Shown piece after piece: positions 10,545 through 19,399 of a stretch of DNA of 39,024 bases (the stretch's first letter is position 1; the number at the start of each line of letters is the position of its first letter). Source of the DNA: Akkermansiaceae bacterium (GTDB taxonomy: Bacteria > Verrucomicrobiota > Verrucomicrobiia > Verrucomicrobiales > Akkermansiaceae); the NCBI GenBank assembly GCA_947491475.1, contig CANLKN010000028.1, positions 1-39,024 on the forward strand. The letters run 5' to 3'. Under the pieces are notes generated by a model, which searched no databases, had not been told where the DNA came from, and was given only the letters and a program-made list of their open reading frames with translations. Both the position numbers and the translations under genes were made by a program.

Positions 10545-10578
10545 GGAGGCTACTGAAACAGCCGTTGGGCCGGACCGG

Positions 10579-10610
10579 CCTGCCTGTCGTAGCCTTGGCG
10601 AAGACTGGAG
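10579..10610 (+). repeat. possible dispersed intergenic (REP-like) repeat
   Basis: cctgcctgtcgtagccttggcgaagactggag; minus strand reads SSLRQGYDRQAG, resembling the xLRQGYGGQA translation artefact produced by a repeat seen in many environmental bacterial genomes. Not verified by search. Confidence 0.35.
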
Positions 10611-10787
10611 GGCGGGGAAAAGGGGGGGCAAGGTTCCAGTCTGGCTTCGAAACGGTAAAAGGCAACGCCAGCGACTTGGATGGCGTTACCGGTGTTGGCG
10701 GCGAGGGTGAAGATGAGGAAAATTGCGAGGAAGTGGCGGAGATGTGAGTGCATTGGGAGGTGCTTGAAGGCGTGGTGATTCCGTGCC

Positions 10788-12602
10788 TCATTGGGGATCC
10801 AGCACGGCCTCGAAGCGATAGAATCCGCCACCGGGCAGTGGGTTCCCATCAGTGACGGTGACGCGCTCGGTTTCTCTGTCAACTGGGGTGATGATAAAAC
10901 TCACTCCGGGTTTGGAGGAGGCTCCATATGGGGTGAAGCGATAGATCTCACGCCAACTTTCGGGAGTGAGATCGGATGAGCGCATGAGACGCCAGGATGT
11001 GTGGGTCTCGGGGACGGCGGTATTTCGAGAGGTTATGAAGGTGAGGACGGGCTTGCCTTCGGAATTGTGGACGGGGGAGCTGAGGGCGGAGGTGCTGGAG
11101 GCGTCCGGCACGAAGGGATTGGTGCCGTGGAGGCGCTCGATGGCGTAGGGGAGGCCGTCGCCGTCGGCATCGGCATTCCAGAATAGCGGCATGTGTTGAT
11201 AGATGATAGAGGCGTCGTCGTAGGGATGACGATCGCCTTGGTATTCGACGGCTCCGATGTCTCGTGGGCCGATGCACGGGTAGCCGCGCTGGTCATAGTA
11301 GAGGGGGGAATAGCCGGGGGAATCGATGGCAGGGCTGCCGATAAGGGGCGGCATGGTCTGGGTGGGGCCTCCGTAGTTCCCGAGGGGTGCGAGTGAGAGG
11401 ATGGGTGTGATGAGATTGGTTTCGGGGTTCACTTTGTCGCGCAGAAGGACATCGGGTGAGGAAGGAGCGCCGTTTCCACAGACGAGGGTGGCTCGCAAGT
11501 AGGCGACTCCCTCGGCGAGTCCGCCACCGGCGATTTTGGCGGTGTTAGCTGCGATGGTGCAGTTCTCAGCACTGAGTGTGTTGTGAAAGAAGATGCCTCC
11601 ACCGTAGTCGTTCGCGGTGTTGAGGGCGATGGTGCTGTTTTCGAATATGTTGTAGCCACTGTAGATGAAGATGCCGCCGCCGGAGATTTTGGCGGAGTTT
11701 CTGGAGACGGTTGAACTCTTGAGCAGGATGGCATTGCCAGAGCAGTAAACGCCGCCGCCATTGAAAAGAGCGGAGTTTCCGTCAACGGTGGAGCGCTCGA
11801 GCAGGATGGATCCATCGGCCAGGTAAATGGCTCCGCCATCTGAGGTAGCGGAGTTGCCGGTGAAAACGCTGTCTTTGAAGTTGGAGGTGGGGCCGGTGCC
11901 TGCTTGCATAAAAATCGCGCCACCGCGTCGCCCGTTATTCCCGGTGAATGAGCAACTCTGAATCTGGATCGGGTAAGTCGCATAAATGGCACCACCCTCT
12001 AAAACGGCGGAGTTCCCGGTGAAGGTGGAATCCTGGAGGGTAAGAATGGGTAGGCCTGGGCCCGAAATCCTGGAGAAGTAGATGGCACCGCCGACGCCCC
12101 GGGCGGAGTTTCCGGTGAAGTGGCATTTTTTTACGGTGAGAATGGTCGTGTCGATGTTGGAGATGATGCCACCTCCTTGTGCATTGTGACCACCGGAGAT
12201 GATGAGCGAGTCGAGGACGATGGTGCCGGGACCGACACGGAAGACCGTGGTGTCATCGGAGGTTTTTCCGTTGCCTGATTTATCGCCGGAGAGGGTGATG
12301 CGGACAGGAAGCGATGAGCCGTCGATGGTGAGGGACTGAGTGATGAGGAGCTCGCCGAGGATGAGTCGGATGGTCTGGCCGGAGAGAGCGGGGGCGAAGG
12401 TGACGATGTCTCCGGCGGGCGAATATTTCACGGCCTCGCGGAGGGAGATGCCGGTGCCGCCGCCGAGAATGCGGTTGTCCTCGTCCACCTTGGTGGTGAC
12501 GAGGGTGCCTTGGGCCGAGAAAGGGATGAGGAGAAGCGCCGGGAGGAGGCGAAGGAGGATGGAGCTGTTAGGAATTTGCTTTTGGCGCACGGTGGAATTC
12601 AT
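10788..12602 (-). CDS. secreted polymorphic beta-helix (CSLREA/PMP-like) surface protein carried by the inserted segment
   Basis: Start MNSTVRQKQIPNSSILLRLLPALLLIPFSAQG (ATG at 12602; the track start at 12833 reads antisense through the AraC HTH fragment); ISLREAVKYSPAGDIVTF, repeated FTGNSA..GGAIY motifs; C-terminus DADGDGLPYAIERLHGTNPF...PGGGFYRFEAVLDPQ. Confidence 0.75.
   Translation of the reverse strand: MNSTVRQKQIPNSSILLRLLPALLLIPFSAQGTLVTTKVDEDNRILGGGTGISLREAVKYSPAGDIVTFAPALSGQTIRLILGELLITQSLTIDGSSLPVRITLSGDKSGNGKTSDDTTVFRVGPGTIVLDSLIISGGHNAQGGGIISNIDTTILTVKKCHFTGNSARGVGGAIYFSRISGPGLPILTLQDSTFTGNSAVLEGGAIYATYPIQIQSCSFTGNNGRRGGAIFMQAGTGPTSNFKDSVFTGNSATSDGGAIYLADGSILLERSTVDGNSALFNGGGVYCSGNAILLKSSTVSRNSAKISGGGIFIYSGYNIFENSTIALNTANDYGGGIFFHNTLSAENCTIAANTAKIAGGGLAEGVAYLRATLVCGNGAPSSPDVLLRDKVNPETNLITPILSLAPLGNYGGPTQTMPPLIGSPAIDSPGYSPLYYDQRGYPCIGPRDIGAVEYQGDRHPYDDASIIYQHMPLFWNADADGDGLPYAIERLHGTNPFVPDASSTSALSSPVHNSEGKPVLTFITSRNTAVPETHTSWRLMRSSDLTPESWREIYRFTPYGASSKPGVSFIITPVDRETERVTVTDGNPLPGGGFYRFEAVLDPQ
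12564..12587 (+). repeat. right copy of 24-bp direct repeat
   Basis: gctgttaggaatttgcttttggcg, matches 10521-10544 with one mismatch. Confidence 0.85.
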
Positions 12603-12912
12603 CTGGAACTTCAGCCATGATATTGTGGATGTGCCGGCCGTGGCGGAAAAAACCGGCATTGCGCGGCGCACGCTCGACCGCCGGTTCCAAGCCGCAACCG
12701 GACACAGCGTGCTGGACGAAATCCAGTTCTGCCGCGTGTCGCGCGCCGTCACCCTGCTTGAGGAGACACGCCTTTCCATCAAACACATCGTCCACCGCGC
12801 CGGCTTTCGCAGCGAAGAACACCTGCGGCTCACGTTTCAGAAAACCTTCGGCAAAGCGCCACTGGCATACCGTGAAAACCCGTGTCAGCCTCTCAGAGGC
12901 AAACTGCCATGA
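12588..12912 (+). pseudogene. AraC-family regulator, C-terminal HTH fragment
   Basis: VDVPAVAEKTGIARRTLDRRFQAATGHSVLDEIQFCRVSRAVTLLEETRLSIKHIVHRAGFRSEEHLRLTFQKTFGKAPLAYREN = tandem HTH of AraC/XylR family; no start or N-terminal domain directly upstream. Confidence 0.85.
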
Positions 12913-12972
12913 ATGCTCGCGGGAGGATTCGATGAAACCCATGAGCACACTTCCCGAGTTGCGCAGCAGCCG

Positions 12973-13596
12973 TCATGGCCGGAAGCGCGATACTGCCTGC
13001 GTGCGCGAGCGGACGTGCAGCTTGGCGTAGATGTGCTGGAGGTGGGTTTTGATGGTGTTGATGCTGACAAACATCTTTCCGGCGATTTCCTTGTCGCTGA
13101 AGCCGCGCGCGAGGCAGTCGAGCACTTCGCGCTCGCGCTCGGTGAGTTGTTCTCCCGGCGGCGAAGCGGGGCGGCTGTCTTCATGAAACGAGGCCACCAC
13201 CTTGCGGGCGATGGGCGCGCTCATCGGCGAGCCGCCTTCCTTGACGTCGCTGATGCCCGCGAGGATTTCCGCAGGAGAAGCCCGCTTGAGAAGATAGCCG
13301 TTTGCGCCGGCTTTCAGCGCGTTGAAAATCGATTCGTTGTCCTCGTAAACGGTCAGGATCAACACATGGATGGCCGGGCAGAGCTCCTTGAGCTGGCGCG
13401 TGCATTCGATGCCGGAGCGGTTCGGCAGGTGGATGTCCATGATCACGACCTCCGGTTGGCAGCGCGGGATTTCCAGCACGGCTTCTTCCGCGGAGGCGAA
13501 CGCGCCGAGGCAGCGGTAGCCACGCGCCTTTTCCAGGATGGCTACCAGGCTGGCGCGCAGTTCGCGGTTGTCTTCAACAATGGCGACGGTGGTCAT
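12973..13596 (-). CDS. NarL/FixJ-family response regulator (REC + LuxR HTH)
   Basis: MTTVAIVEDNRELRASLVAILEKARGYRCLGAFASAEEAV...VVIMDIHLPNRSG...LTVYEDNESIFNALKAGANGYLLKR...LTEREREVLDCLARGFSDKEIAGKMFVSINTIKTHLQHIYAKLHVRSRTQAV. Confidence 0.92.
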   Translation of the reverse strand: MTTVAIVEDNRELRASLVAILEKARGYRCLGAFASAEEAVLEIPRCQPEVVIMDIHLPNRSGIECTRQLKELCPAIHVLILTVYEDNESIFNALKAGANGYLLKRASPAEILAGISDVKEGGSPMSAPIARKVVASFHEDSRPASPPGEQLTEREREVLDCLARGFSDKEIAGKMFVSINTIKTHLQHIYAKLHVRSRTQAVSRFRP

Positions 13597-13740
13597 GACT
13601 TGCACTTGGGTGGTCTGTCCGGCGGGGGGTGAATCCGCCGCAAGGAATGGGGCAGGGGACGCATGCATCTGCCGCCAGCCTATCCGCAGGAAAACGGGCG
13701 TGAATCCCCCAAAAGAATGATTTTCGAGCAAATCGTCGTT

Positions 13741-16700
13741 TCATTTCAGGGGAACTTCAAGCGTCACGCGGGTGCCGCCGCCGGGCCGCGGGGTGAACTC
13801 CAGTTTCGCGCCAAGACTCCCGGCGCGGTGGCGCATGTTTCCCATGCCGTCACCGCCCGTTTCGACGGAGGGCGGCAGGCCGATGCCGTCGTCCTCCACC
13901 ACGAAACGGATGCCGCCGGGCATGGTGGAAACCCGCAGCCAGACTTCGCCGCCGTGCGAGTGGCGGGCGGCATTGTGCAGGGCTTCCTTGAGCACCAGGA
14001 AAAGATTGTGGCGGATCACGCTGTCCAGCGCGTGCTCCGGCAGCGGCTCCTCCAGATCGATGCGGCAGCGCATCCGCGCCGTGCCGAGCAAGTCCTGCGC
14101 GAACTGGCAGATGTAGGCGATCACCTGGCTCAGGCAATCGTTCTTGGGATTCACTGCCCAGACGATCTCGTCGATGGCGCGGACCATTTGCTGCGATTTG
14201 CGCCTGATCTCCGAGAGTTGGTTCTGGCTATCCTCGCTGCCGGATGGTTCCGCACCGGTGGTTGAGCTAAGCCATGAAATCTGGGTAAGCGTGGCCCCCA
14301 GATCGTCATGCAAATCTTGAGCGATGCGGGCGCGCTCGGTCAAAATTGCCTGCTGGCTGCGGAAGCGCTCGATCTGGATTTGATGTCGGCGGCGGATGGC
14401 CAAAAGCGTGAAGCCTGCGACCAGTGCGGCCCCCGTAAGCGGCAGGGCGAAGCGGAACCACCGCGTTTGCCAGAAGAACGGCTTCACCACGATGTCCATC
14501 GCGCTGCCCGCCTCGTTCCAGACGCCGTCGTTGTTTGCGGCCAGCACGCGGAAAGTGTATTCGCCCGGTGGTAGCAGGCTGTAGCTGGCCGAGCGCTGGT
14601 CGCCGCCATCGACCCAATTCGATTGCGCCCCTTCCAGCTGCCATCGGTATCTGACTTTTTCCGGAGCGCTCAGACTAAGTCCGGCAAAATGAAACTCGAT
14701 GTGCCCGGGCCCGGGGCCGATGACCCACGAGCTGCGCGCAGCGCCGGGAACGGATGAAAACATGGGTGTGAAATCCGGTAGGCGCGATCCATCCACCCGG
14801 ACTTCCTCGATCACCACCGGCGGCGGCCGCGGATTGACCGTCACCGCCTTTGGATCGATGGCAACAGCTCCGGCGCTGGTCGCAAACCATAGCTGCCCGT
14901 CCCGCGCCCGCCAGCAGGCGGGTTGAAAACCCGCCGAGCATTGAGCGGTCGGCAGGCCATCCGCCATATCGAAGACCAAGGCCGTTACCTGCGGAATCCG
15001 GCCAGAGAAAAAGCCGCGCAATTCGGCTTTATGCACCCGGGCAATACCATTTTGTGTGCCGAGCCAGAGATGGCCCGCGCCGTCATCGAGAATCTGGGAG
15101 ATATTGTCGTCCGGCAGTCCGTCATCTTTGGTGATACGTTTGAAAACGCCATCCTTGAAATGGAGCAAGCCCGCACCCAGCGTGCCGATCCATAGCCCGC
15201 CTTCCTGATCTGGCTGCAGGGCTTGGAAACTCATCCACGGCGCGGCCCAATCCGGCCGGTAGCGTGTGAACACGCGGTCTTTGAAACAGCGCAACTCGCC
15301 CTGCTCCAGACCGATCCACAACGCGCCATCCGCATCCTCCGCCAATGCCAGGACAAACGGCGGATTCTCACGGGTGGCCGCACCTCCGGGAACCACCGGC
15401 GAGCGCACCGGGACAAAGCCGTCCGCTTCCTGAAATAACTTGAGCTGGCCTCCCTGCCACAGCCACAAGCCGAACTCATTGCCGATCCACAGTCCTCCAC
15501 TGCGGCTTTGCAACAGGACACGCACGGCGGAGTTGAACGATCCGGGAAACAGTGCCCGCGTGAAATCCCCCGTGTCGCGCTGCCACAGCCCGCCGAGAAT
15601 CGCCCCCACCCATAGTCCGCCGCCTTTGCCGGGAAAAGCCACGGTTTCCATGCCTTCGAAATCCGCCGGCATGGAGAAGCGCCGGAAGCCGTCCGCTTCC
15701 AACCGCCAGAGCGAATGTTGCGCGCCACCCAGCCAGATGTTTCCCCGTTCGTCCTCGCACAACGAGTGAATCGGTGTAGGAGTGTTGTCGGGACCGGCCG
15801 GAAAACTGCGGATGAAACGCGCTCGCAACATGGCCAAACCGCCTTGTTCAAGAGCCGCCCACACATTGCCTTCCTGATCGACAGCCAGCGAGTTGACTTG
15901 ATGGTCAAGTGGCTCGCGGGAGACCGATCCATCACCGCGCACGTGCCACAGGCCGTGCCCGAGATTTGCGCACCAGACACCGCCATCAGCATCCGGCACC
16001 ATGAGCGCCTGCGCCGCCTGCGCCGCCTGTGGCACCAGCAGTTCGCGCCAAGGCTCCACCTTGCAAGACCAATCGCCATCCCGCCATTTCCAGAGTTCTT
16101 TTTCAAAGCGCACCCAGACGCCGCCATCGGCCGCCGCCGCAAGTTGCTCCACCCGGCCGCTGTCGGATCCGTTTGCCACAGGTTTGAACTCTCCATCAGT
16201 CCAGCGGGCGAAGCCTTTCTCAGTTCCCGCCCAGATCATGCCCTCGCGGTCCGAGGCCAGCAGATGAACTACACCGCTGGTCTCGGTGGCGCTGGCCGAC
16301 AGCGCCACGAACCCGTTTTTCTCCAATTGGAAAACCTGGCCACCACTTGTGCACAGCACCCGCCCCTGCCCATCCACCGCATACCGGGTCAGATGCGAGG
16401 CACCGGGCGGTTCCAGATCATCCCATTGCACTGCGCCATCCACCATTCTGCGTCTCAGCAGGCAGCCGCCGAAGGTGGTGAACCACTTCTCGCCGGGACG
16501 GTCCCACAACAATTGCATCAGCCAGTCACCCGGTGGCGTCCTAACGCCCGCCCTTTCGAAGTGGAAACTTCCGTTCTGTTGTGTGATTACCGCCCCGCTT
16601 AGCAGACTGATCCACAGCGTTCCCTCCCGGTCCACCAACAGCCGGTGGATGCCCGTTTCCAGAATCGCCGGCGTGTTCGCGGGGGTGAAACGCTCGAAAT

Positions 16701-16929
16701 TCATCCCGTTGAACCGTGCCAGCCCGCCACGCGCGGTCCCGATCCAGAGATACCCGTCCGGCGTCTGCGCCACCGTGCGCACCGTGTCTTCCGGCAGGCC
16801 GTTGTCGGTCCGCCAAATCCTCAGCAGTGACTCGGCGGGCAAGCGCATCGGCGACAACAGCGCCAGCGCGGCGCAGCACCCGGCCAGGATCCTGGCAAGC
16901 GTGCGAAACTGGCGGGAAAGCGTCACCAT
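13741..16929 (-). CDS. two-component sensor histidine kinase with N-terminal propeller repeats, Y_Y_Y-like domain, TM segment, HisKA_3 and HATPase
   Basis: Repeated GYLWIGTARGGL/GTLWISLLSG/GGLWIGNEFG propeller motifs; GEYTFRVLAANNDGVWNEAG; TM FALPLTGAALVAGFTLLAI; ERARIAQDLHDDLGATLTQISWLSS; NAARHSHGGEVWLRV...VEDDGIGLP...GNMRHRAGSLGAKLEF. Confidence 0.93.
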   Translation of the reverse strand: MVTLSRQFRTLARILAGCCAALALLSPMRLPAESLLRIWRTDNGLPEDTVRTVAQTPDGYLWIGTARGGLARFNGMNFERFTPANTPAILETGIHRLLVDREGTLWISLLSGAVITQQNGSFHFERAGVRTPPGDWLMQLLWDRPGEKWFTTFGGCLLRRRMVDGAVQWDDLEPPGASHLTRYAVDGQGRVLCTSGGQVFQLEKNGFVALSASATETSGVVHLLASDREGMIWAGTEKGFARWTDGEFKPVANGSDSGRVEQLAAAADGGVWVRFEKELWKWRDGDWSCKVEPWRELLVPQAAQAAQALMVPDADGGVWCANLGHGLWHVRGDGSVSREPLDHQVNSLAVDQEGNVWAALEQGGLAMLRARFIRSFPAGPDNTPTPIHSLCEDERGNIWLGGAQHSLWRLEADGFRRFSMPADFEGMETVAFPGKGGGLWVGAILGGLWQRDTGDFTRALFPGSFNSAVRVLLQSRSGGLWIGNEFGLWLWQGGQLKLFQEADGFVPVRSPVVPGGAATRENPPFVLALAEDADGALWIGLEQGELRCFKDRVFTRYRPDWAAPWMSFQALQPDQEGGLWIGTLGAGLLHFKDGVFKRITKDDGLPDDNISQILDDGAGHLWLGTQNGIARVHKAELRGFFSGRIPQVTALVFDMADGLPTAQCSAGFQPACWRARDGQLWFATSAGAVAIDPKAVTVNPRPPPVVIEEVRVDGSRLPDFTPMFSSVPGAARSSWVIGPGPGHIEFHFAGLSLSAPEKVRYRWQLEGAQSNWVDGGDQRSASYSLLPPGEYTFRVLAANNDGVWNEAGSAMDIVVKPFFWQTRWFRFALPLTGAALVAGFTLLAIRRRHQIQIERFRSQQAILTERARIAQDLHDDLGATLTQISWLSSTTGAEPSGSEDSQNQLSEIRRKSQQMVRAIDEIVWAVNPKNDCLSQVIAYICQFAQDLLGTARMRCRIDLEEPLPEHALDSVIRHNLFLVLKEALHNAARHSHGGEVWLRVSTMPGGIRFVVEDDGIGLPPSVETGGDGMGNMRHRAGSLGAKLEFTPRPGGGTRVTLEVPLK

Positions 16930-17076
16930 ACGGGAATTTCAGATTCCAATGACTTGTGGCCGCCCCGTCCTTCAGCAAGGCCAAAATAAAAAATCATACT
17001 TTCGGGCGATAGACAGGACAGGGGGAGCCAAACCACATTAGCCAAACCAAAAGAACCCCCCAATCCCAACCAACCC

Positions 17077-19347
17077 ATGAAATCCAAACTCTATCTGCGC
17101 GCCTTCGGCTTCGCCACCTGCATCGGCTGCCTGCCCCCCCAATCCGCTTCCGCCCAATCGTTTTTTGACAACGGCGGCGGCGACAACCTGTGGTCCAACA
17201 ACCTGAACTGGAACGGCGACGCGCCACCATCCGGCAACATCGCCATCGCTGGTGGGCTCACCGCCATCTCCAACGGCAATGTAAGCCTCTCCATTGGAGA
17301 TCTGACCATCGGCGCGGATGGCTCCTTCGGACTGAACGCAGGCCCGGCAGGCGACGGCACCTTGGAAGTGACCGCCGGCACCTTCTCCACCAGCATCGGC
17401 ATGCGCCTCGGTGTGGCGGCCACCACCACCACCGGCACCCTCACCGTGAAAAACACCGGCACGGTGGACATCACGGCCGGCAATCTTCTCGCAGGCAACT
17501 TCAATGGAATCGCCGCGACAGGAGTGATCAACGTGCAAACCGGCGGCACGCTCAACCTGAGCACCACCGGACTCCAGCGCATCGGGCACGGTTCCAGTGG
17601 CACCTTGAATATCTCCGGCGGCACTATGAACCAAAGCAACGCCATGCTCGAAATCACCGCTGCCGGGGCACTCAACGGTGCTTTCAACATGTCGGCGGGC
17701 ACGCTCAACGTGAACCAGGAAATGCGGGTGGGAAATGCCTTCTCGATCACCACGGCCACCCACTCAGGCGGCACGATCAACAAGCTGGCCACCCAGGTCG
17801 GCAATTATGTGGTGGGAGCCAACAGCGCTCCGGTCAACTACTCCCACACCGGGGGCACACTCAATGTCGAGGACGGGGCCGGGAGTTTTATTCTGGGCTG
17901 GAACAGCGGTGATGTGGAGGGTTTCGGCGGCCAGGTTTACACGCTCAACGGTGGCGACATCAACATCGGCCAAACGTCGAGCACCGGTTTGCGCATCGGC
18001 CTCGGCGCTTTCAAGGCGGTCATGAACGTGCAGAGCGGCAACCTGACCATCGGTGTGGGATCCGGTATCGGGCTCCGGATGGGTGAAGACTTCAACGGCG
18101 TGGGCAATGCGATTCTGAACGTCTCCGGCGGCACCGTCACGGTCAACAGCGGCAACATGTTTGTGGGCGTTCAAAACACCGTCAACGGCAACAGCAGCGG
18201 TCTGGTGACCCAGACCGGCGGCACGGTGACGCTGGCCCCGGGCCAGACCCTGTGGGTGGGAGCCCCGTTCACGACCGCTGTCGGCACTTACAATCTGAAT
18301 GGAGGCACACTTGTCACTAACAGCTTCGGCATCGGCAGCCCCAACGGCGCTATCAACTGGGGCAGCGGCACCCTCCAGAACAACGGAAACATGACTTTCA
18401 ACTCGTCAGTGAACATGACAGACACCGGCATCTGGGACACGGCGGGATACACCGCAACCCAGTTGGCGGGCGTGGACATGTCCGGCACCGGCGGCCTGAC
18501 CAAGACGGGTGCTGGCACGCTCGTTCTCCAGGCAAACAACAGCTACTCCGGCACCACCTCTGTGAACACCGGCACGCTGCTCGTTGATGGAGCCCTGACA
18601 GGCGCAGGCGCGGTCAATGTCGCTTCAAACGCTGGCATTGGTGGCAATGGCGACATTTATGGAAACCTGTCAATCGCCGCCGGAGGCAAATTCGCTTTCA
18701 TTCCGGCAAGCACACTCGGCGTGGTTGGTTCGGTGGTAATCGACGGCACCTTCGGCGTGGCCAGCCTGGTCAATGCGGATCTGACCGCTGTTGACTGGAG
18801 CGCGGTTGCCCCTGACACCTATCCGCTCATCGATACGACGCCCACCGACTTCTCGACACTGGGCATCCAGAACTGGGGGGTGGCGAACGCCTATAACCTC
18901 GGCGGCGGCAAGAGCGCCTACTTCGAAACCCAGGGCGGCGCGGATCTGGTTCTGGTCGTGGTCTCCGGTGGTGCGAACTACTCGTCCTGGGCCAGCGCCT
19001 TCACCAGCCCGGCGCTGTCCAACACCGCATCCACCGCGGATCCTGACTACGACGGCCTGACCAACGCCATGGAATACGCGCTGGGCCTTGATCCCCGTTT
19101 CTCCTCCGCCTCGCCCGGCGTCGCCAGCAACGGCGGCAAGACCATCACCTTCACCAAGGGAGCCGAGGCCAAGGTCAACGGCGATGTTACCTATCAGATC
19201 GAAACCTCCATCTCGCTCGGTGCGGCGCCAAATCCATGGACGCTGGATGTCACGAATGTCACCGAAGACGTCGACACCATCTCGATCACCTTCCCGGCAG
19301 GCCCCTTGAAGAACTTCGCCCGTCTCAAAGTCACCCTCGCCCCTTGA
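17077..19347 (+). CDS. autotransporter-associated beta-strand repeat surface protein with C-terminal EYALG-DP module (paralog A)
   Basis: Signal MKSKLYLRAFGFATCIGCLPPQSASAQS; GGLTKTGAGTLVLQANNSYSGTTSVNTGTLLVDGAL repeat; C-terminus DPDYDGLTNAMEYALGLDPRFS...FARLKVTLAP. Confidence 0.88.
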   Translation: MKSKLYLRAFGFATCIGCLPPQSASAQSFFDNGGGDNLWSNNLNWNGDAPPSGNIAIAGGLTAISNGNVSLSIGDLTIGADGSFGLNAGPAGDGTLEVTAGTFSTSIGMRLGVAATTTTGTLTVKNTGTVDITAGNLLAGNFNGIAATGVINVQTGGTLNLSTTGLQRIGHGSSGTLNISGGTMNQSNAMLEITAAGALNGAFNMSAGTLNVNQEMRVGNAFSITTATHSGGTINKLATQVGNYVVGANSAPVNYSHTGGTLNVEDGAGSFILGWNSGDVEGFGGQVYTLNGGDINIGQTSSTGLRIGLGAFKAVMNVQSGNLTIGVGSGIGLRMGEDFNGVGNAILNVSGGTVTVNSGNMFVGVQNTVNGNSSGLVTQTGGTVTLAPGQTLWVGAPFTTAVGTYNLNGGTLVTNSFGIGSPNGAINWGSGTLQNNGNMTFNSSVNMTDTGIWDTAGYTATQLAGVDMSGTGGLTKTGAGTLVLQANNSYSGTTSVNTGTLLVDGALTGAGAVNVASNAGIGGNGDIYGNLSIAAGGKFAFIPASTLGVVGSVVIDGTFGVASLVNADLTAVDWSAVAPDTYPLIDTTPTDFSTLGIQNWGVANAYNLGGGKSAYFETQGGADLVLVVVSGGANYSSWASAFTSPALSNTASTADPDYDGLTNAMEYALGLDPRFSSASPGVASNGGKTITFTKGAEAKVNGDVTYQIETSISLGAAPNPWTLDVTNVTEDVDTISITFPAGPLKNFARLKVTLAP

Positions 19348-19399
19348 AATTCCCGTCATTCACATCTCCAAACCACGATTCCAAAAATAAAATCCGAAT

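Larger units (their letters stand above)
10521..12587. mobile_element. inserted segment between the two AraC fragments, flanked by 24-bp imperfect direct repeats
   Basis: Left gctgttaggaaattgcttttggcg (10521-10544) and right gctgttaggaatttgcttttggcg (12564-12587), one mismatch; lies between N- and C-terminal parts of the AraC gene; no transposase recognised. Confidence 0.6.

Noticed and set aside
12603-12833. N-terminal extension of the 681-aa beta-helix ORF
   Set aside because: It is antisense to the AraC HTH fragment; the signal-like start at 12602 is better.
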